Assembly (NCBI GenBank): GCA_024220525.1 | Contig: JAMYWO010000202.1 | Location: forward strand, 16,818-76,049 | Direction of reading: 5' to 3' | Source: Cochliopodium minus | Taxonomy: Eukaryota; Discosea; Himatismenida; Cochliopodiidae | Length of the DNA stretch: 59,232 bases | Part shown: piece by piece, positions 1-11,743 of the stretch | Position numbering within the stretch: position 1 is the first letter of the stretch | How the letters are laid out: each line of letters starts with the position of its first letter | Translations under genes and position numbers: made by a program | Notes under the pieces: generated by a model | Seen by the model: only the letters and a program-made list of their open reading frames with translations | Database searches by the model: none | What the model was told of the DNA's origin: nothing

Positions 1-54
1 TGATTTCATATTTATTTTAAATATTAAAGGGGTATCTTGGAATATAATTATTTT

Positions 55-402
55 TTAAAATTGTACAAACATTTCAAGTTGTATTTCAGATAGTTTATCC
101 ATACAGCTGCTATCTATCATTCCCTCCATCATCTGAGGAAATGTGACGTTATTTTGTTGAATATTCCAATCACTCAACAAATTCAATAAAATCTCCCTGT
201 TATTCTCACTATTATTGCTCTCCATCCCTCCATTAGATGTTTCATTGTCTTTATTTTCTGATTTATTCTCTCCAAAATTGTTATTATTTTTATTTTCGCT
301 CAAATTGTTGATTTGATTAGTGTAAGTATTTTGTATGACTTTAGTTTGATTATCCTTTTCATCCATATCTTCATCAAAGTGAATAATTTTGTCTTTCTTC
401 AT
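55..402 (-). CDS. Small Asn-rich acidic protein, unknown function
   Basis: Single-exon reading frame of 115 residues starting at an ATG and ending in a stop just before the left window edge. The first two thirds are low-complexity and rich in Asn, Glu, Asp and Lys, typical of disordered protein in AT-rich protists. The last 45 residues (from about residue 68, starting REILLNLL) are more normal in composition and look helical, so any conserved function probably sits there. No signal peptide, membrane helix or known motif is visible. It is divergent from the F-box gene at 542, with 139 bp between the two starts. I do not recognise the family. It could be a small transcription-related or adaptor protein, but that is only a guess. 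Confidence 0.55.
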   Translation of the reverse strand: MKKDKIIHFDEDMDEKDNQTKVIQNTYTNQINNLSENKNNNNFGENKSENKDNETSNGGMESNNSENNREILLNLLSDWNIQQNNVTFPQMMEGMIDSSCMDKLSEIQLEMFVQF

Positions 403-541
403 TTTTTTTTATATTTCAGTGATAAATTTCTTTTCAGAAATATAGTTTCAATTATAAAGAAGATTGAACTGTATAATCTATTCATTTGAAGGAGAATCAA
501 ATTTGTTAGATGAAACAAATTTTTTTGTAAAAATAAAAAAA
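403..541. promoter_or_regulatory. Short bidirectional spacer
   Basis: These 139 bases separate the start codons of two divergent genes (55-402 minus and 542-1806 plus), so they should carry both promoters. The sequence is A/T-rich with a T-run beside the left gene and an A-run just before the right ATG. No specific motif can be named. Confidence 0.4.
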
Positions 542-1806
542 ATGATAGATGAATTTGAATTTATAAGAGATGAGGATTTCATAGATATCGATGGTATGAT
601 TAAAATCTACCAAAGGATTGTTTACTGAATTAAATAAATTAAAAATTTGAAAAATTAGTAAAATTGGAAGAATCAAAAAGTGTTTTCATAAACCCCCAAT
701 TAAAAATCATTGAAGAAAAGGATATGAAGATAAGTGAAAATAAAGAAACTAAACTAAAACAGAAAGGAGAAAATCCCTTTAAAAAAAAACTGTTAAAATT
801 TAAAGATAAAGAAAATCATTCAAAGTTTGGGTTGTGTCAATACTTGGGAGAAGAGACATGTGATTATAACCTTTATATTGATGAAGTGACAAAAGAAAAC
901 AGGAAGTTCACCCAAAAATTGTTGGTTTTTAGGACGGGAGTTGAAGTTAAAGAGAGTTGCATTACAAATGAATCTCGAAAATTCTTGGAAAACACCTTAA
1001 GTGGAGAAGAAAAGGAGAAAGCAATAATTTATTTTGGTGCTTTAAAAAAAATTAAAAAAAAATATGAGTATTGTCCTTTCAACTTTCTTTATTTCATTCC
1101 AATCCCTTTTCAAAAATTAGATAATGACTCAAAACTCCACAATAATGCTCCTCATCTTCTCGTTACATTTTATTTAATAGAAGACAAAGAATTAGAAAGT
1201 GATTTTCAGTTGAGTCAACTTCCTAATAGTGTTTGGCCTATCATTCTTTGCCATCTCAAAGTTAGTGAACTCCCTCAACTTTATACTGTCTGCAAAAAGT
1301 GGAAATTTTATCTTGACAACGAATTACATTGGTAAATATTTTATAAATTTAACAAATTTTTTGAAGTCCTTTTTTAACCTTTAACTTTTAATTTTAAATT
1401 TTTTAGGAAAATAAGAACCTTGAACGAATTTAGTTGGAAACAAGACTCGCCTATCGTAAATAATAAGAATTTATGGAAAGAAAGATACCGAAACATTACA
1501 ATGAACATCAAAGTGATTGAATGTGAAAGATACAAACAATATGGAATTGCAGAAGCAAGAAAAATCACTGATATTATTTATTCCCCTAACATTTCTACTT
1601 TCAAATTTTTGCAAGTATTGGGAATTCACATTACCAAGTTTGACCAAGAACCCATCATTTTCTATTCGCCTCGACAATTTTACCTATTGGATTCTCGTTG
1701 TATTGATTTGGTTTATCTCAACTCTATTCATGTCAAATATTGTTCAATAATTTCTGATGAATCTTACATTTATTTTGATTATTATCCAAAGAATTTAAAA
1801 TTTTAA
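542..1806 (+). CDS. F-box domain protein
   Basis: Three exons (542-593, 659-1331, 1407-1806) give 374 residues; both introns are GT-AG and keep the frame. The start is the ATG at 542, which adds MIDEFEFIRDEDF before the second exon. Around residues 200-250 there is an F-box: L-x-x-L-P-N-S-V-W, then C-H-L, then the V-C-K-K-W core, ending with LHW across the second intron. F-box proteins bind Skp1 and select substrates for SCF ubiquitin ligases. The part before the box is Lys/Glu-rich and then globular; the part after it (about 110 residues, with FYSPRQFYLL) has no repeat I can name, so the substrate is unknown. The next gene begins 46 bases downstream on the same strand. Confidence 0.8.
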
Positions 1807-1852
1807 ATAATAATTAAAATATTTAAAAAATAAAAAAAATTGATTTGGAAAA

Positions 1853-4800
1853 ATGTTTCTCAATAATGGATTTGATGTAGAAACCATTGATATCAATTAT
1901 CTCATACAAGATCAAGTATAATTTTTCTAATTCTTATAAAACCAAAAATTTAAAATTCCTTCCATTCCCTCGTATTAGATTAATAATTCTTCTCCACACA
2001 TTGAGATATTCAAATGGAATATCAATGAACCCACTCTCCTTTCTTTAAAACAGTATTTTCTCTCTGGAAAATTAATTTCTTTGGTAAAAAAAATATATTC
2101 CCCAAATAATTCTCAGATTTTAAATAGTGGATGATATAAGGATAAAAATGAAAATTGAAATTTGCCTTATATAAATATAACGATCAAAATAAAATTATTT
2201 TTGATATAACTCTAAATGAAAATATATTAATTGAGGAAAAGATTAATAAAGAAATAAAGATCATTTGAGAAATAGATTTAACAATAAATTATGATCAAAA
2301 ATCATTTAAAAATCATAGAAGTGTCTTTCGAAATTAATTTGAGGAGAATCAAAAATAAGAATTCCATACATTTTGATTATATAAAAAAAAACTAAAATAA
2401 AAATAAAAATAGGAATTATCGAGAAATAACAAAATAAGCACACCCCTTCTCATAGATCTTCTCAAAGAAATCAATAAATCTCCGAATCTAAAGACCCTCT
2501 CCCTCAAATACTGCATTATCTCCCACGAAGTGATCGAAGAACTCAAAAATCTACTGGAAAATGAAACACTGAACTTACAAAGCTTGACGTTACAAAAATT
2601 GTTCGGAACGAATGTAGAGGAAGATATATTTTCCGCCCTTAAAAAAAATAAGCTGAAAAGATTAAGTTTAAACGATAACGAACTTAAAAATTCGAAATTT
2701 GTGATTGATTTTTTAAAGGAGAACTCTTTTTTGGAAGAGCTTGATCTTTCTCGTAACTGCTTCCCGAAGATGGAGATGAACGACATTTTGAGGGCTTTGA
2801 AGCCTTTGAAGAATGTCCGAAAATTGAAGTTGAGGAACGCTCATTTGGATAAGGACAATGCCGTTGAAATTCACGATTTGATTATACAAAACAATAGTCT
2901 TACAAAGTAAAAAAAAAATAATAAAATATTAAAAAAATATTTTGTAAAATATATCATGAAAAAAAAAAATTAAAAACAAAATTATGAATAGTTCCAAATT
3001 TTTGTTAATTTAAAAATTAAAACTTTAAAAAATTTTCCAAAAAAAAAAAAATTTCAGTCTTGATCTCAGCTGGAATATATTGAACGAAGGAGCTCTCAAA
3101 ATATCAGAAGCAGTGAAAAACAGCACATCTATTAGGGCTCTAAAACTCAAAAACACAAGTATCAAGGAAGATACATTGTCGGATCTTTTCACAAACTTCC
3201 TCGGCTGTGTTTCTCTCAAAAAACTTAATTTAAACCTCAATGGTCTCAAGATTAGCTCCGCTCGCATTTTTTCGGAACTTTTGGCCAATAATACTTCTCT
3301 ATCTCATTTGAAGCTTTCAAGTAAAAAATTTTTGTTGATTATTAAAAAATTATTAATAATTATTTTTTTGGATTATTTTCAATTTATTTAATTATTTTCC
3401 AAATTATTTTAATTTATTTTAAAAAATTATTCTAATTTATAAAAAAATATTTATCTTTTCCAAATAATTTTTCATTTGTTTTTAATTTAATTTTAACAAT
3501 TATTTTTTAATTAATTTTTTTTTTAGGAAATTTCTTGCAGAAAGTTGGAGTGAATACATTAACAGAAAAAATTTCAAACAACAAATATTTAACTCACTTG
3601 AACTTGAGCATGAATAACTTACAATCTGAGGGTGCTGCTTTCCTTTCCTCGAATCTCTCTCAGCACTGTTTTTTGCAATATTTGAATTTGAGCAGAAATA
3701 ACATTTGTAAAAAAAAAAACATTTAATATTTATTTTTTTAAATTTCAATATTTTTTTTTATTTAAAATAATATTTCGATTATTTTTAATTTTAATTTTAT
3801 TTTTAATTTTATTTTTTATTATTTTTTAATTTTATTTTTAATTTATTTATTTTAATTTTATTTTGAATTCATTTTTATTTTCATTTGATTTATTTTAATT
3901 TATTTTATTTTTTATTTATTTTTATTTCAAAAATAATTATGTTTATTTCTATAATTTAATTATAATTTTATTTTTAATTTTTAATTTTTAATTTTTAATT
4001 TTTTATTTTATTTTATTTTGTTTATTTTTATTTATTATTTATTATTTATTTTTACTTTCAATATTTTTGTTTTATACTTTATTTTAATTACATTTTTGTT
4101 TATTTTTATTTCTATTTTATTTTGAATTTATTTTTGTTTAATTTGAATTTTATCAAAATTTTTTTTTGGAAATAAACTTAGGTGATGAAGGAGCGAATGA
4201 GATAGGGAAATGGCTGAAAACAAACAACACTTTGACTCAGCTCGACATTTCTGCCAATAAAATCACTTCCAACTCCAGTACCTTTTTTGAATGTCTCAAA
4301 TCTAACAACACCCTTTTGACTCTCGACATTTCTAGTAATCCTCTAGGTAAAAAACAAGAAAAATATTAAAATAAAATAAAATAATAAAATATAAAAGTAA
4401 AAAATGAACAGTTTTAATATGATTAAAAAAAATTAAAATTAAAAATAAAATTAATATAAAAAAATATCACATATGAAAATATAAAATAAAAAATAAAAAA
4501 TATAAAAAATTAAAATTAAAAAAAATTCAAATATAATAAAACATAAAAAAATGAAAAACTGTTAATATAAAAAAATATAAAAATAAAAAATAATTTAAAA
4601 TTAAAATAAATAAAATAAAATATAAAAAAATAAAAAATAAAAATGCAAAAATAAAATTAAAAAATAAAAATAAAAAATAAAAAAAATCAAAATAAAAAAA
4701 ATAAAATAAAAAAAATTTTGAAAAATAAAAAAAATTCACTTTATTTAGGAGGATCTGCCGTTCCTCACTTGGAAGCTTTTTTGAAACATAATCACTTTAT

Positions 4801-5289
4801 TTCCCATCTCAATGTCACAAACAGTGACATCAACAAAACTGCAGCACTCAATATGCTCAAAGAAAACTTCTCTTTGTTGGACTTTAATGTCATTGAAAAC
4901 ACCAACAAAGTTCACGAAAAAAAAGATAAAGCAGATTTTGACATTAAAATGAACTTTTTCTTCAAAGAAAATTCCATGTAATATTTTCAAATTTTTTTAA
5001 ATTCTTTATTTTAAAATTTTTTTAATTTATTTTCTCAATTTTTTATTTAAATTTATTTTAATTCAATAGGATAAAAAAATCGAAATATACAATGCTTTTG
5101 CTTAGAAAAGAAAAAAAATCGATCGTTTCTATCATCCCAAGGAGACTTCTTTTGTATTTATTGACTTTCCTCCATTTCAGATGCAAGGATGTAGAACTAG
5201 ACACAAAATTGCAATCTAATCAAGAGAACAAAAAAAAGAGAAAAACTTCTCCTGTTGTTGATGAAAACGAAAAAAAAGTTAAAATTTAA
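1853..5289 (+). CDS. Leucine-rich repeat protein (RI-like)
   Basis: Eight exons (1853-1915, 1979-2083, 2413-2906, 3058-3320, 3527-3706, 4182-4346, 4749-4977, 5070-5289) give 572 residues. LRR units of the ribonuclease-inhibitor type run from about residue 50 to 470, with cores such as LISLELSRNN, LKRLSLNDNEL, LEELDLSRN, LTHLNLSMNN and LTQLDISANKI. Several repeats are completed only when exons are joined (for example LSRN across the 3320/3527 junction), which supports the splice model. The C-terminal 80 residues hold a hydrophobic stretch (LLLYLLTFLHF) and then a basic KKKRK cluster that could be a nuclear signal. No NACHT, F-box or kinase domain is seen. The role is likely protein binding. 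Introns 2084-2412, 3707-4181 and 4347-4748 are long for this window. Confidence 0.85.
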
Positions 5290-5344
5290 AAACTCCAATT
5301 TTAATAAATTTTATTTAAAAGTATTTTTTTTTGTCATTTTTTTT

Positions 5345-5551
5345 TCAAAAAATTATTGGAGATTCATTCCCAAACAACAGGGTAATTTTAAATTCCTGTA
5401 CACTTTGTAAAAACACTCTGAAATGATACTTCATGGCAGTAAAGTAGATTTGAACGGCATCATCTAGTTTTTCCAATTTTAATTCTTCATTTTCTGTACA
5501 ACATCTTTTTACATTTTCCAAAACCTCATTGTGAATTTCTATGATACTCAT
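5345..5551 (-). CDS. Small helical protein, unknown function
   Basis: Single-exon frame of 68 residues with an ATG start, convergent with the LRR gene (stop codons about 55 bases apart). The sequence has normal composition for a protein: an N-terminal amphipathic helix (IIEIHNEVLENVK), a charged turn with CC and EELKLEK, and a second helix (AVQIYFTAMKYHFRVFLQSV). It has no signal peptide or membrane segment. The size and helical-hairpin pattern resemble small subunits of larger complexes, such as Mediator, kinetochore or BLOC-type subunits, but no family signature is visible and I do not assign one. Confidence 0.5.
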   Translation of the reverse strand: MSIIEIHNEVLENVKRCCTENEELKLEKLDDAVQIYFTAMKYHFRVFLQSVQEFKITLLFGNESPIIF

Positions 5552-5675
5552 AGTTTTCTAATTAAACTAAGAAAACTCATAATTTTCTAATTAATTAACA
5601 CTGAATGAATCACTCTCGCAATAAAAAATGGATAACATAAAGATAAATTTTGAGCCCAATTGTTTCCAAAAAAAA

Positions 5676-6518
5676 AATGGAATCCTTTAATGTTGATATG
5701 TGCGGTAAATTATAAAATTGAATTTAGACTAAATATTTATTATATTCTAGAATCGAATGAGAGCAATATTGAATTCTTCATCCCTCTTCCAAATGATTTA
5801 CCTTCTACAATTAAAGGTATTTTAATTTCTTTCTTTTATGTAAACCAAATAATTTTTGACTTGATTAATATTAATAGATACAGTGTTTCTTATTTGCCAG
5901 ATAGAGAAAAACATAAAGAAGATTTGGATAAAATCAGCAAATTTTTTGAAGAAAGAAATTTTTTTGTCAAAAATTTCTTTGATGAATATCGTTTAACATC
6001 TCCATTTATACCAAAATGTACAGGAAAAAAAAAAATCAGTTGATGGTTTATTATTTAGTAGGAGAGTTCTACAAATTCAAACAAAATTACTTTTTCAAAC
6101 TTTTTGATTTTAATGAAAAAAAGGTTTTCTCAAAAGCTATTGACATATTGTATTTGATGAGAAATAGAGATGAAAATAGAATGTTTTTTTTCGAATGTGA
6201 CAACTTTAAAGAAATCTTTGAGTAAATTTTAGGAATTTAATTTTTCATCATTTAATTATCTTTTTTTGTATTTTTAAACAGGATGATTAAAGGATTGAAA
6301 CTAAGACACAAAAACCAAGTTGGTTTGGTATTTCCAAAAAAGGAAAGTTGATTGACAATCTAATTGATAAAAAGATAAAGAACATCCACTGTTCTGACCT
6401 TAATGGATTGGCAAATTATTCCTTATCAAAAAAATTCAATTATATTCTCGCTAAAAACCAACTTTTAACTTTCAAAAAACTTGAATGCTCCCCTCCAAAA
6501 GTTGTTTCCTACTTTTAA
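5676..6518 (+). pseudogene. Broken copy of the gene at 6649-7473
   Basis: This region matches the next gene exon by exon and partly intron by intron. Compared with it, the third exon has lost one base near 5898, so DTVFLIC runs out of frame with the following REKHKEDLDK block. A second shift lies in the poly-A near 6025. A third lies in the last exon near 6347, where KKGKLID becomes a stop. An ATG at 5676 (MESFNVDMC) would give a different first exon from the intact copy. The rest of the coding sequence is still clearly alignable, so the breakage is fairly recent. It is probably a non-functional host paralogue, unless base errors in homopolymers explain the shifts. Confidence 0.7.
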
Positions 6519-6648
6519 AAATTATTAATGAATAAATTAATTCTCTTTTTTATAAGTTTCTTTTCACAGTTTTTAAAAAACATTTAAAACTTCAATCAAA
6601 ACTTTAAAAAAAGATTTTTTGTTTTATTTTTATTTTATTTGAAAAAAA

Positions 6649-7473
6649 ATGAACTTAAGAGGTAAACAACAAATTTTATTTCAGCCTAAATATTTATTAT
6701 ATTCTAGAATCGAATGAGAGCAATATTGAATTCTTCATCCCTCTTCCAAATGATTTACCTTCTACAATCAAAGGTATTTTAATTTCTTTCTTTTATGTAA
6801 ACCAAATAATTTTCAACTCAATTATATTAATAGATACAGTGTTTCTTATTTGCCCATATAGAGAAAAGCATAAAGAAGATTTGGATAAAATCAGCAAATT
6901 TTTTGAAGAAAGAAATTTTTTTGTCAAAAATTTCTTTGATGAAAATGCAACATCAGTTAATATCTCAGTTTACACACAAGTGTACAAAAAAAAAGAAAAT
7001 CAGTTGATGGTTTATTATTTAGTTGGAGATTTTTACAAATTCCATAAAGATTACTATTTCAAACTATTTGAATTCCAAGAAAAACTAATTTACTCAAAGG
7101 CTATTGACATATTGTATTTGTTGACAAACAGAGATGAAAACAGAATGTTTTTCTTCGAATGTGACCACTTCAAAGAAATCTATGAGTAAAAAAATAAAAT
7201 TCTCAATTTTTTTTTGTTATTTTTTATTTTTAATTTATTTTTTAAAGAATGATAAAAAGATTGAAACTCAAAAATCCAAGATACAAAAAAGATGCTAGTT
7301 TGGTGTTTCCTAGAAAAGGAAAATTGATTGACAATCTAATTGACAAAAACTTTGGAAACATCCACTACTGTGACTTAAATGGAGAATCTGATGAATCCTT
7401 AAAAAAGAAATTCAATTATCTTCTCTCAAAAAACGAGTTTTTCAATTTCAAAAAAAAGTTGTTTCCAATTTAA
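6649..7473 (+). CDS. Unknown protein, intact copy of a tandem pair
   Basis: Four exons (6649-6661, 6708-6773, 6834-7185, 7248-7473) give 218 residues; the first coding exon is only 13 bases. Recognisable blocks are FFIPLPNDLPSTIK, then DTVFLICPYREKHKEDLD, a hydrophobic strand QLMVYYLVGDFYKF, AIDILYLLTNRDENRM and a basic C-terminus (LVFPRKGKLIDNLIDKNF). Alternating hydrophobic strands and charged helices suggest a compact alpha/beta fold in the cytosol. There is no signal peptide, membrane segment or nucleotide-binding loop. I do not recognise the family. A broken sister copy lies immediately upstream. The two are nearly identical from the first acceptor through the second intron and diverge downstream, which points to gene conversion or a recent partial duplication. 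Confidence 0.7.
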
Positions 7474-7605
7474 TAAATTAATCTTTAACATAAAATACTT
7501 TGAAAGTTTTTTTTTTTTGAAAAAAATAAGAATTTATTTTATAATACTTTTTTTTATTTCAGGAAAATAATGTCCTACTCTAACATGTAAATAGAACAAG
7601 AAAAT

Positions 7606-10020
7606 TTAGTAATCATATTTATCAGAATGATACTTAGGATTGAGAGCTTTTCCACAAGTATCTCCACTCTTTTTCATTTGGAGGAGGAACAAAGTAATAA
7701 ACAATACAAAATAAAGAGCCAAATAGACAATATAAAGTGCGAAAATGACAATGTGAGCACGAATCATCAAAATACCAAGCATCATGTTGGTGAAACCCAA
7801 AAGAATAGCCAATCTTCCGATCCATAAATGGACATAAGCCCATCCTGCACGACTACTTGCTTCTTTGTCAGGACGGATAGCTCCCCAAATAGGATTGAAC
7901 ATAACAAAAGCAAAAGCGATGATTCCTTTTTTTAAAAATGAATTAAAATTGATTTAAAAATTATTAAATTAAAAAATATATATATTGAATTATGATAATT
8001 TTGAACGGAATATGATTGTTTTCAAAAGTGTTTTAAATGTGCAATTAATTTAACTGATAATATACAAATTGATTTGTGTATGAAAAAAGTACCCAAATAA
8101 GCATGAGGAATAGATGTCCAATGAGCAGTATTAACAGCAACTATGGCGAGAACCAGAGCGGGTATCGTAATCAAACAACCGACAATGTTTGCAATAGAGT
8201 GAACCCACAACCATGGAGATTTTTCACGAAGACGAGGAAGAAATCCGTCTTTACCAAAACGAGCAAGCATCATGGTGATTGGGAAGATACCTCCAAAAGC
8301 AATAAACATTAAGATACCGTGAATCATTCTGAAATTAATATTAGCAGTACATTTGAAACGACGACCAAGAAGAGATTGACCTTGCAAATACCACATATCG
8401 GAACGAACAGTACTGAATAAAAGAAAAGAAATTTATTAATTTGATTTATTATTTTTTTTGAATAATAGAATGGGAGATGATATTAAGGAAATAAAAAATA
8501 TAATTGGAATCCAATCTTATTATCTTAATTTTTCCTTTATAAATGCTTATAATTTATTATTATTTATAATTATATTTTGGTTTTTACCTGTGTCTATCTC
8601 TACCTCCGAAGAAGATCAAGAAATCAGAGTTTTGGGAAGTAAGACCATAAGGATGAATGAGAACCATACTTGCTCCAGTACGTCCACCAGGAGTCTTCAA
8701 AGGGTTATTTCTTAAATCGAGTAAAAAGGTTCTGGACCATCTAGCAGATCCAGTAAGAGAGGATGAAGTATCATAGATTTCAAAGATGTTTTCAGAGTGA
8801 TATCTTCCTCCAATAGTACCTCCATAACCACCAAAAAACATAGGTTGAGAATATCTGTTGGATGCAGTTTGATTGGTACCAGGAATAGGAACAGCTTGAC
8901 CATTATAAGATCTAATAGGACATCCAGGGAAGGATAACCATTCTGCTTTATCAGAGGTCAAATTGTAGTTCATCAACCAACCATCTTGAGATGGACATGC
9001 TCCATATCCTCCTGCACCACAACCTCCATAGATGGACAAACTCAATGGTCCCAACATGGTTGCAGCTGCACCAAATCTTGGAGATGGACTCTTTTGGGAA
9101 TATCCAATCACAAATCTTCCTTGTTCACCATCCTCTCCAGTGATTTGTTTCCATACAAATGTTTGAAAATTAAATACCCATGTATCACTCTTTACAGCTT
9201 GAAATCCTATTCACATTTTTTAAAAAATTGAGAGGGAAAATAAAATAAAAGAATTTGAAAGTGATTCTCAATTAAAATATATATATATATATTATTTTTT
9301 GAAGATGTAAATTTTAAGATAGGGAGGGAAATTTTTATAAATTTTAACCTTTTATAATTTTGATAAGTCAAAAGAAGAACTCTTAAAAATAATTATTTTT
9401 ATTTTTTTTATTTTTATAGTGTATTTAAAAATATTATGTTCGTTACCGCTCTTTCCATGTGATACAAAAAAATGATTTCCATAATTTGGACCAGCCCATG
9501 AACCACCAAATCCACCCCATCTTTCACTTGGCAAATTATTACATGGTTCAGTGTTATTTTTTTTGCTGCATACTTGAATCCATTTCTCTGAACCACTTAC
9601 CAATGAAAGGTACCAAAAATCACCAAGGGTTCCTTTTGAATTTTTTCCACCAAATACAAACATCTTTTGTCCTGCAACATCTACTCCTGCAATGTGATCA
9701 GAACGTGCAGTGATTGCAGCACCTCCTGGGAAGATTTGAATGAATCTGTTTGCAACGAAAGACCATGACCAAACATCGTTTAAAAATGTTCCATTTGCAT
9801 TTCTTCCTCCAAAAATTATAACTCTATTATTTTTATAATCATATACAACTGATTGGTATTCTCTTGGTGGCAAATAATTTGTTGGTGCCACTTGTGTCCA
9901 ATTACTTTGTGTTCCATTATATGTAACTTGTGGAGGCCATGGAATTGAAGGTACTTTTTGTGATTTTATGATCACTATATTCAATAATATGAACAATGCA
10001 ACAAATAATGAGAGTTTCAT
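7606..10020 (-). CDS. Secreted-end Kelch repeats fused to cytochrome b561
   Basis: Four exons on the minus strand (10020-9447, 9206-8588, 8412-8093, 7925-7606) give 610 residues. A signal peptide (about 1-20, MKLSLFVALFILLNIVIIKS) leads into a Kelch beta-propeller (about 30-400) with repeated GG motifs: VIIFGGRNANG, MFVFGGKNSKG, SIYGGCGAGG, MFFGGYGG, LIFFGGRD. The C-terminal 200 residues are a cytochrome b561 core with about five to six membrane helices and the expected haem-ligand histidines in HGILM, VHSIAN, HAYLG and YVHLWIGR. b561 proteins carry electrons across membranes, often from ascorbate to ferric iron or monodehydroascorbate. Here the partner ectodomain is Kelch rather than the common DOMON domain. 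The location is likely the plasma membrane or endosome, with the propeller outside. Confidence 0.88.
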
Positions 10021-10679
10021 TTATCTTTATGGGGGTGAAAGAAAGGTATAAATATAACAAAAAGAAAAAAAAAAAAATTTATTATAAATTTATATTGAGA
10101 AAAATAAGAATTGATTGTTATATTTCAATTATATATATAAGTTTAATGCTTTTCTTTTTTAATGTTTCATTTTGTTTAAAGATGCTACCAATGTGGGAAC
10201 TTTGATTATTTGTGTTGATATTTATAAATAATTTTTTATAAATTTTTTTTTTATATTTATATTTAATAATTTAAATTTATTTTTTTTTTTTTAAAATTTA
10301 TACTGTTATTTTGTTTAAATAAAGTACTCGCAAGAAATAAAAATGTATAAAAAGAAAGACCAGCTTTCAAAAATATTGAATATTAAAGATTTAAATCTCA
10401 AGAATTTCTATTCTTTCCTGAAAATTATTTAAAAAATTAAAAAAAATTCTCAATTTTTTCAGATGTTGAATTATTAAAATTTAAAAAAATAAGGGATCTT
10501 CACATAAAAACATTGAATATGTTTCATTTTGATTTATTTGTTCATTAAGGCAACTTTAATATTGATTTACGTAAAAAAAAAATTTAATTAATTTTATTAA
10601 TTTTTAATTAAAATTTGGAAAATATGAAAAATTAAATAGAAGAGATAGATCTGGTAAAGTGAATTTATTGTGTATCAAA
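10021..10679. other. Intergenic, A/T-rich, no supported gene
   Basis: These 660 bases separate the 5' end of the Kelch-b561 gene from the 3' end of YRDC. They are mostly A/T runs. A 29-codon ATG frame at about 10343 (MYKKKDQLSKILNIK) could be joined to a second short open stretch near 10460 (DVELLKFKKIRDL), but there is no GT donor where the intron would start. I treat it as unproven or decayed. Confidence 0.4.
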
Positions 10680-11743
10680 TTAAATACGTTCAAGCTCTTT
10701 CAATAGTTTTTGCAAAGTGATTTCGAAATCCCTATTTTCGGAAAAAAAATATATATATATAAATAATGAGCTAAAAATTATGAAAAGAAATTTTTTTTTT
10801 TACTGTCCTTCTCTGATTATTTTAAATTTGCCTTTGACTGATCTGTATATTTGACAAAAAAGAGAATTAAACAAAAAAAAAAAAATGCAAGTGAGGAAAT
10901 TAAACATTAAATAATTAATAGGGAAATAGGAGTATTCCTATGTTGAAATGCTCACTATACTTCAAAATAGATGCTTGAATATAATTTGGTAATTAAATTG
11001 AGTGGGTTTATATTTTCTTTTTACAAATCCACTACTGTAGATCCAGATCTGACATTCAACTTTCCTCCATCGAAAATAGATGATAAATATGGATGAATGC
11101 TTGAAAATTCAGATACACAAAGAGAACTTTGTTCATTGCTGATATTTGCAGATGTGAGGGCAATAGCTTGAAAGATATAAATAGAATAACAAGGATAAAA
11201 TAGAAATTATTGGGGAATTTCTTCTTACCTCCTACTTTCCTTGATATTTCTCTTATAAAGTTGGAATCTGGTACTCTTATTCCTATCAAATCTGTATTTG
11301 GATTCAAATCTTTGTTGAAGGTATTTTTTCTTTTGAATACTACTGTGACAGGACCCGGCAAGAGATTGTTCAACAGATTATCGCTTATTATAACATCACT
11401 ATATTTATATACATCTTTTACATCACATACTGACAATGCAATTGGTTTATTATAATCTCTTTTCTTTATTTCGTAGATTTGCTTTATTCCTTCTGATGAC
11501 GAAGCATCGCATGATATTCCATAGATGGTTTCGGTTGGAACTCCTATCACTTTCCCATTCTTCAAATCATCCACAGCAATTTGAACATGATGATCGACTT
11601 TTCAAAAAAAAAATTAATATAATTCAATTTCACAGAAATAATTATAACGTATATATTCTTTTAATGTGAATTATATCTTTTCATGAAGATTTATTACAGC
11701 TCTTTTCTTCTTTTAGGTCATATATTTTTGAGTTTTGAATCAT
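10680..11743 (-). CDS. YRDC: Threonylcarbamoyl-AMP synthase (YrdC/Sua5 family)
   Basis: Five exons (11743-11698, 11597-11229, 11166-11025, 10842-10804, 10731-10680) give 215 residues, the length of a YrdC-only protein without the extra Sua5 domain. Key family blocks are present: LKNGKVIGVPTETIYG, IYEIKKRDYNKPIAL, LLPGPVTVVFKRK, DLIGIRVPDS, ALTSANIS and the C-terminal GSTVVDL...FKIIREG. The last two are joined only by splicing exons of 39 and 52 bases. The enzyme makes threonylcarbamoyl-AMP from threonine, bicarbonate and ATP, which the KEOPS or Qri7 system uses to form t6A37 in ANN-decoding tRNAs. No clear mitochondrial presequence is seen, so the cytosol is likely. It is divergent from COG1, with 318 bp between starts. 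Confidence 0.93.

Noticed and set aside
664-723. F-box gene start at the TTG at 664
   Set aside because: TTG is not a usual start in eukaryotes; an ATG exon at 542-593 joins in phase through a GT-AG intron.
2117-2345. A separate small gene in the second LRR intron
   Set aside because: No ATG start or consistent stop, and splicing it out gives an exact leucine-rich repeat; kept only as a finding.
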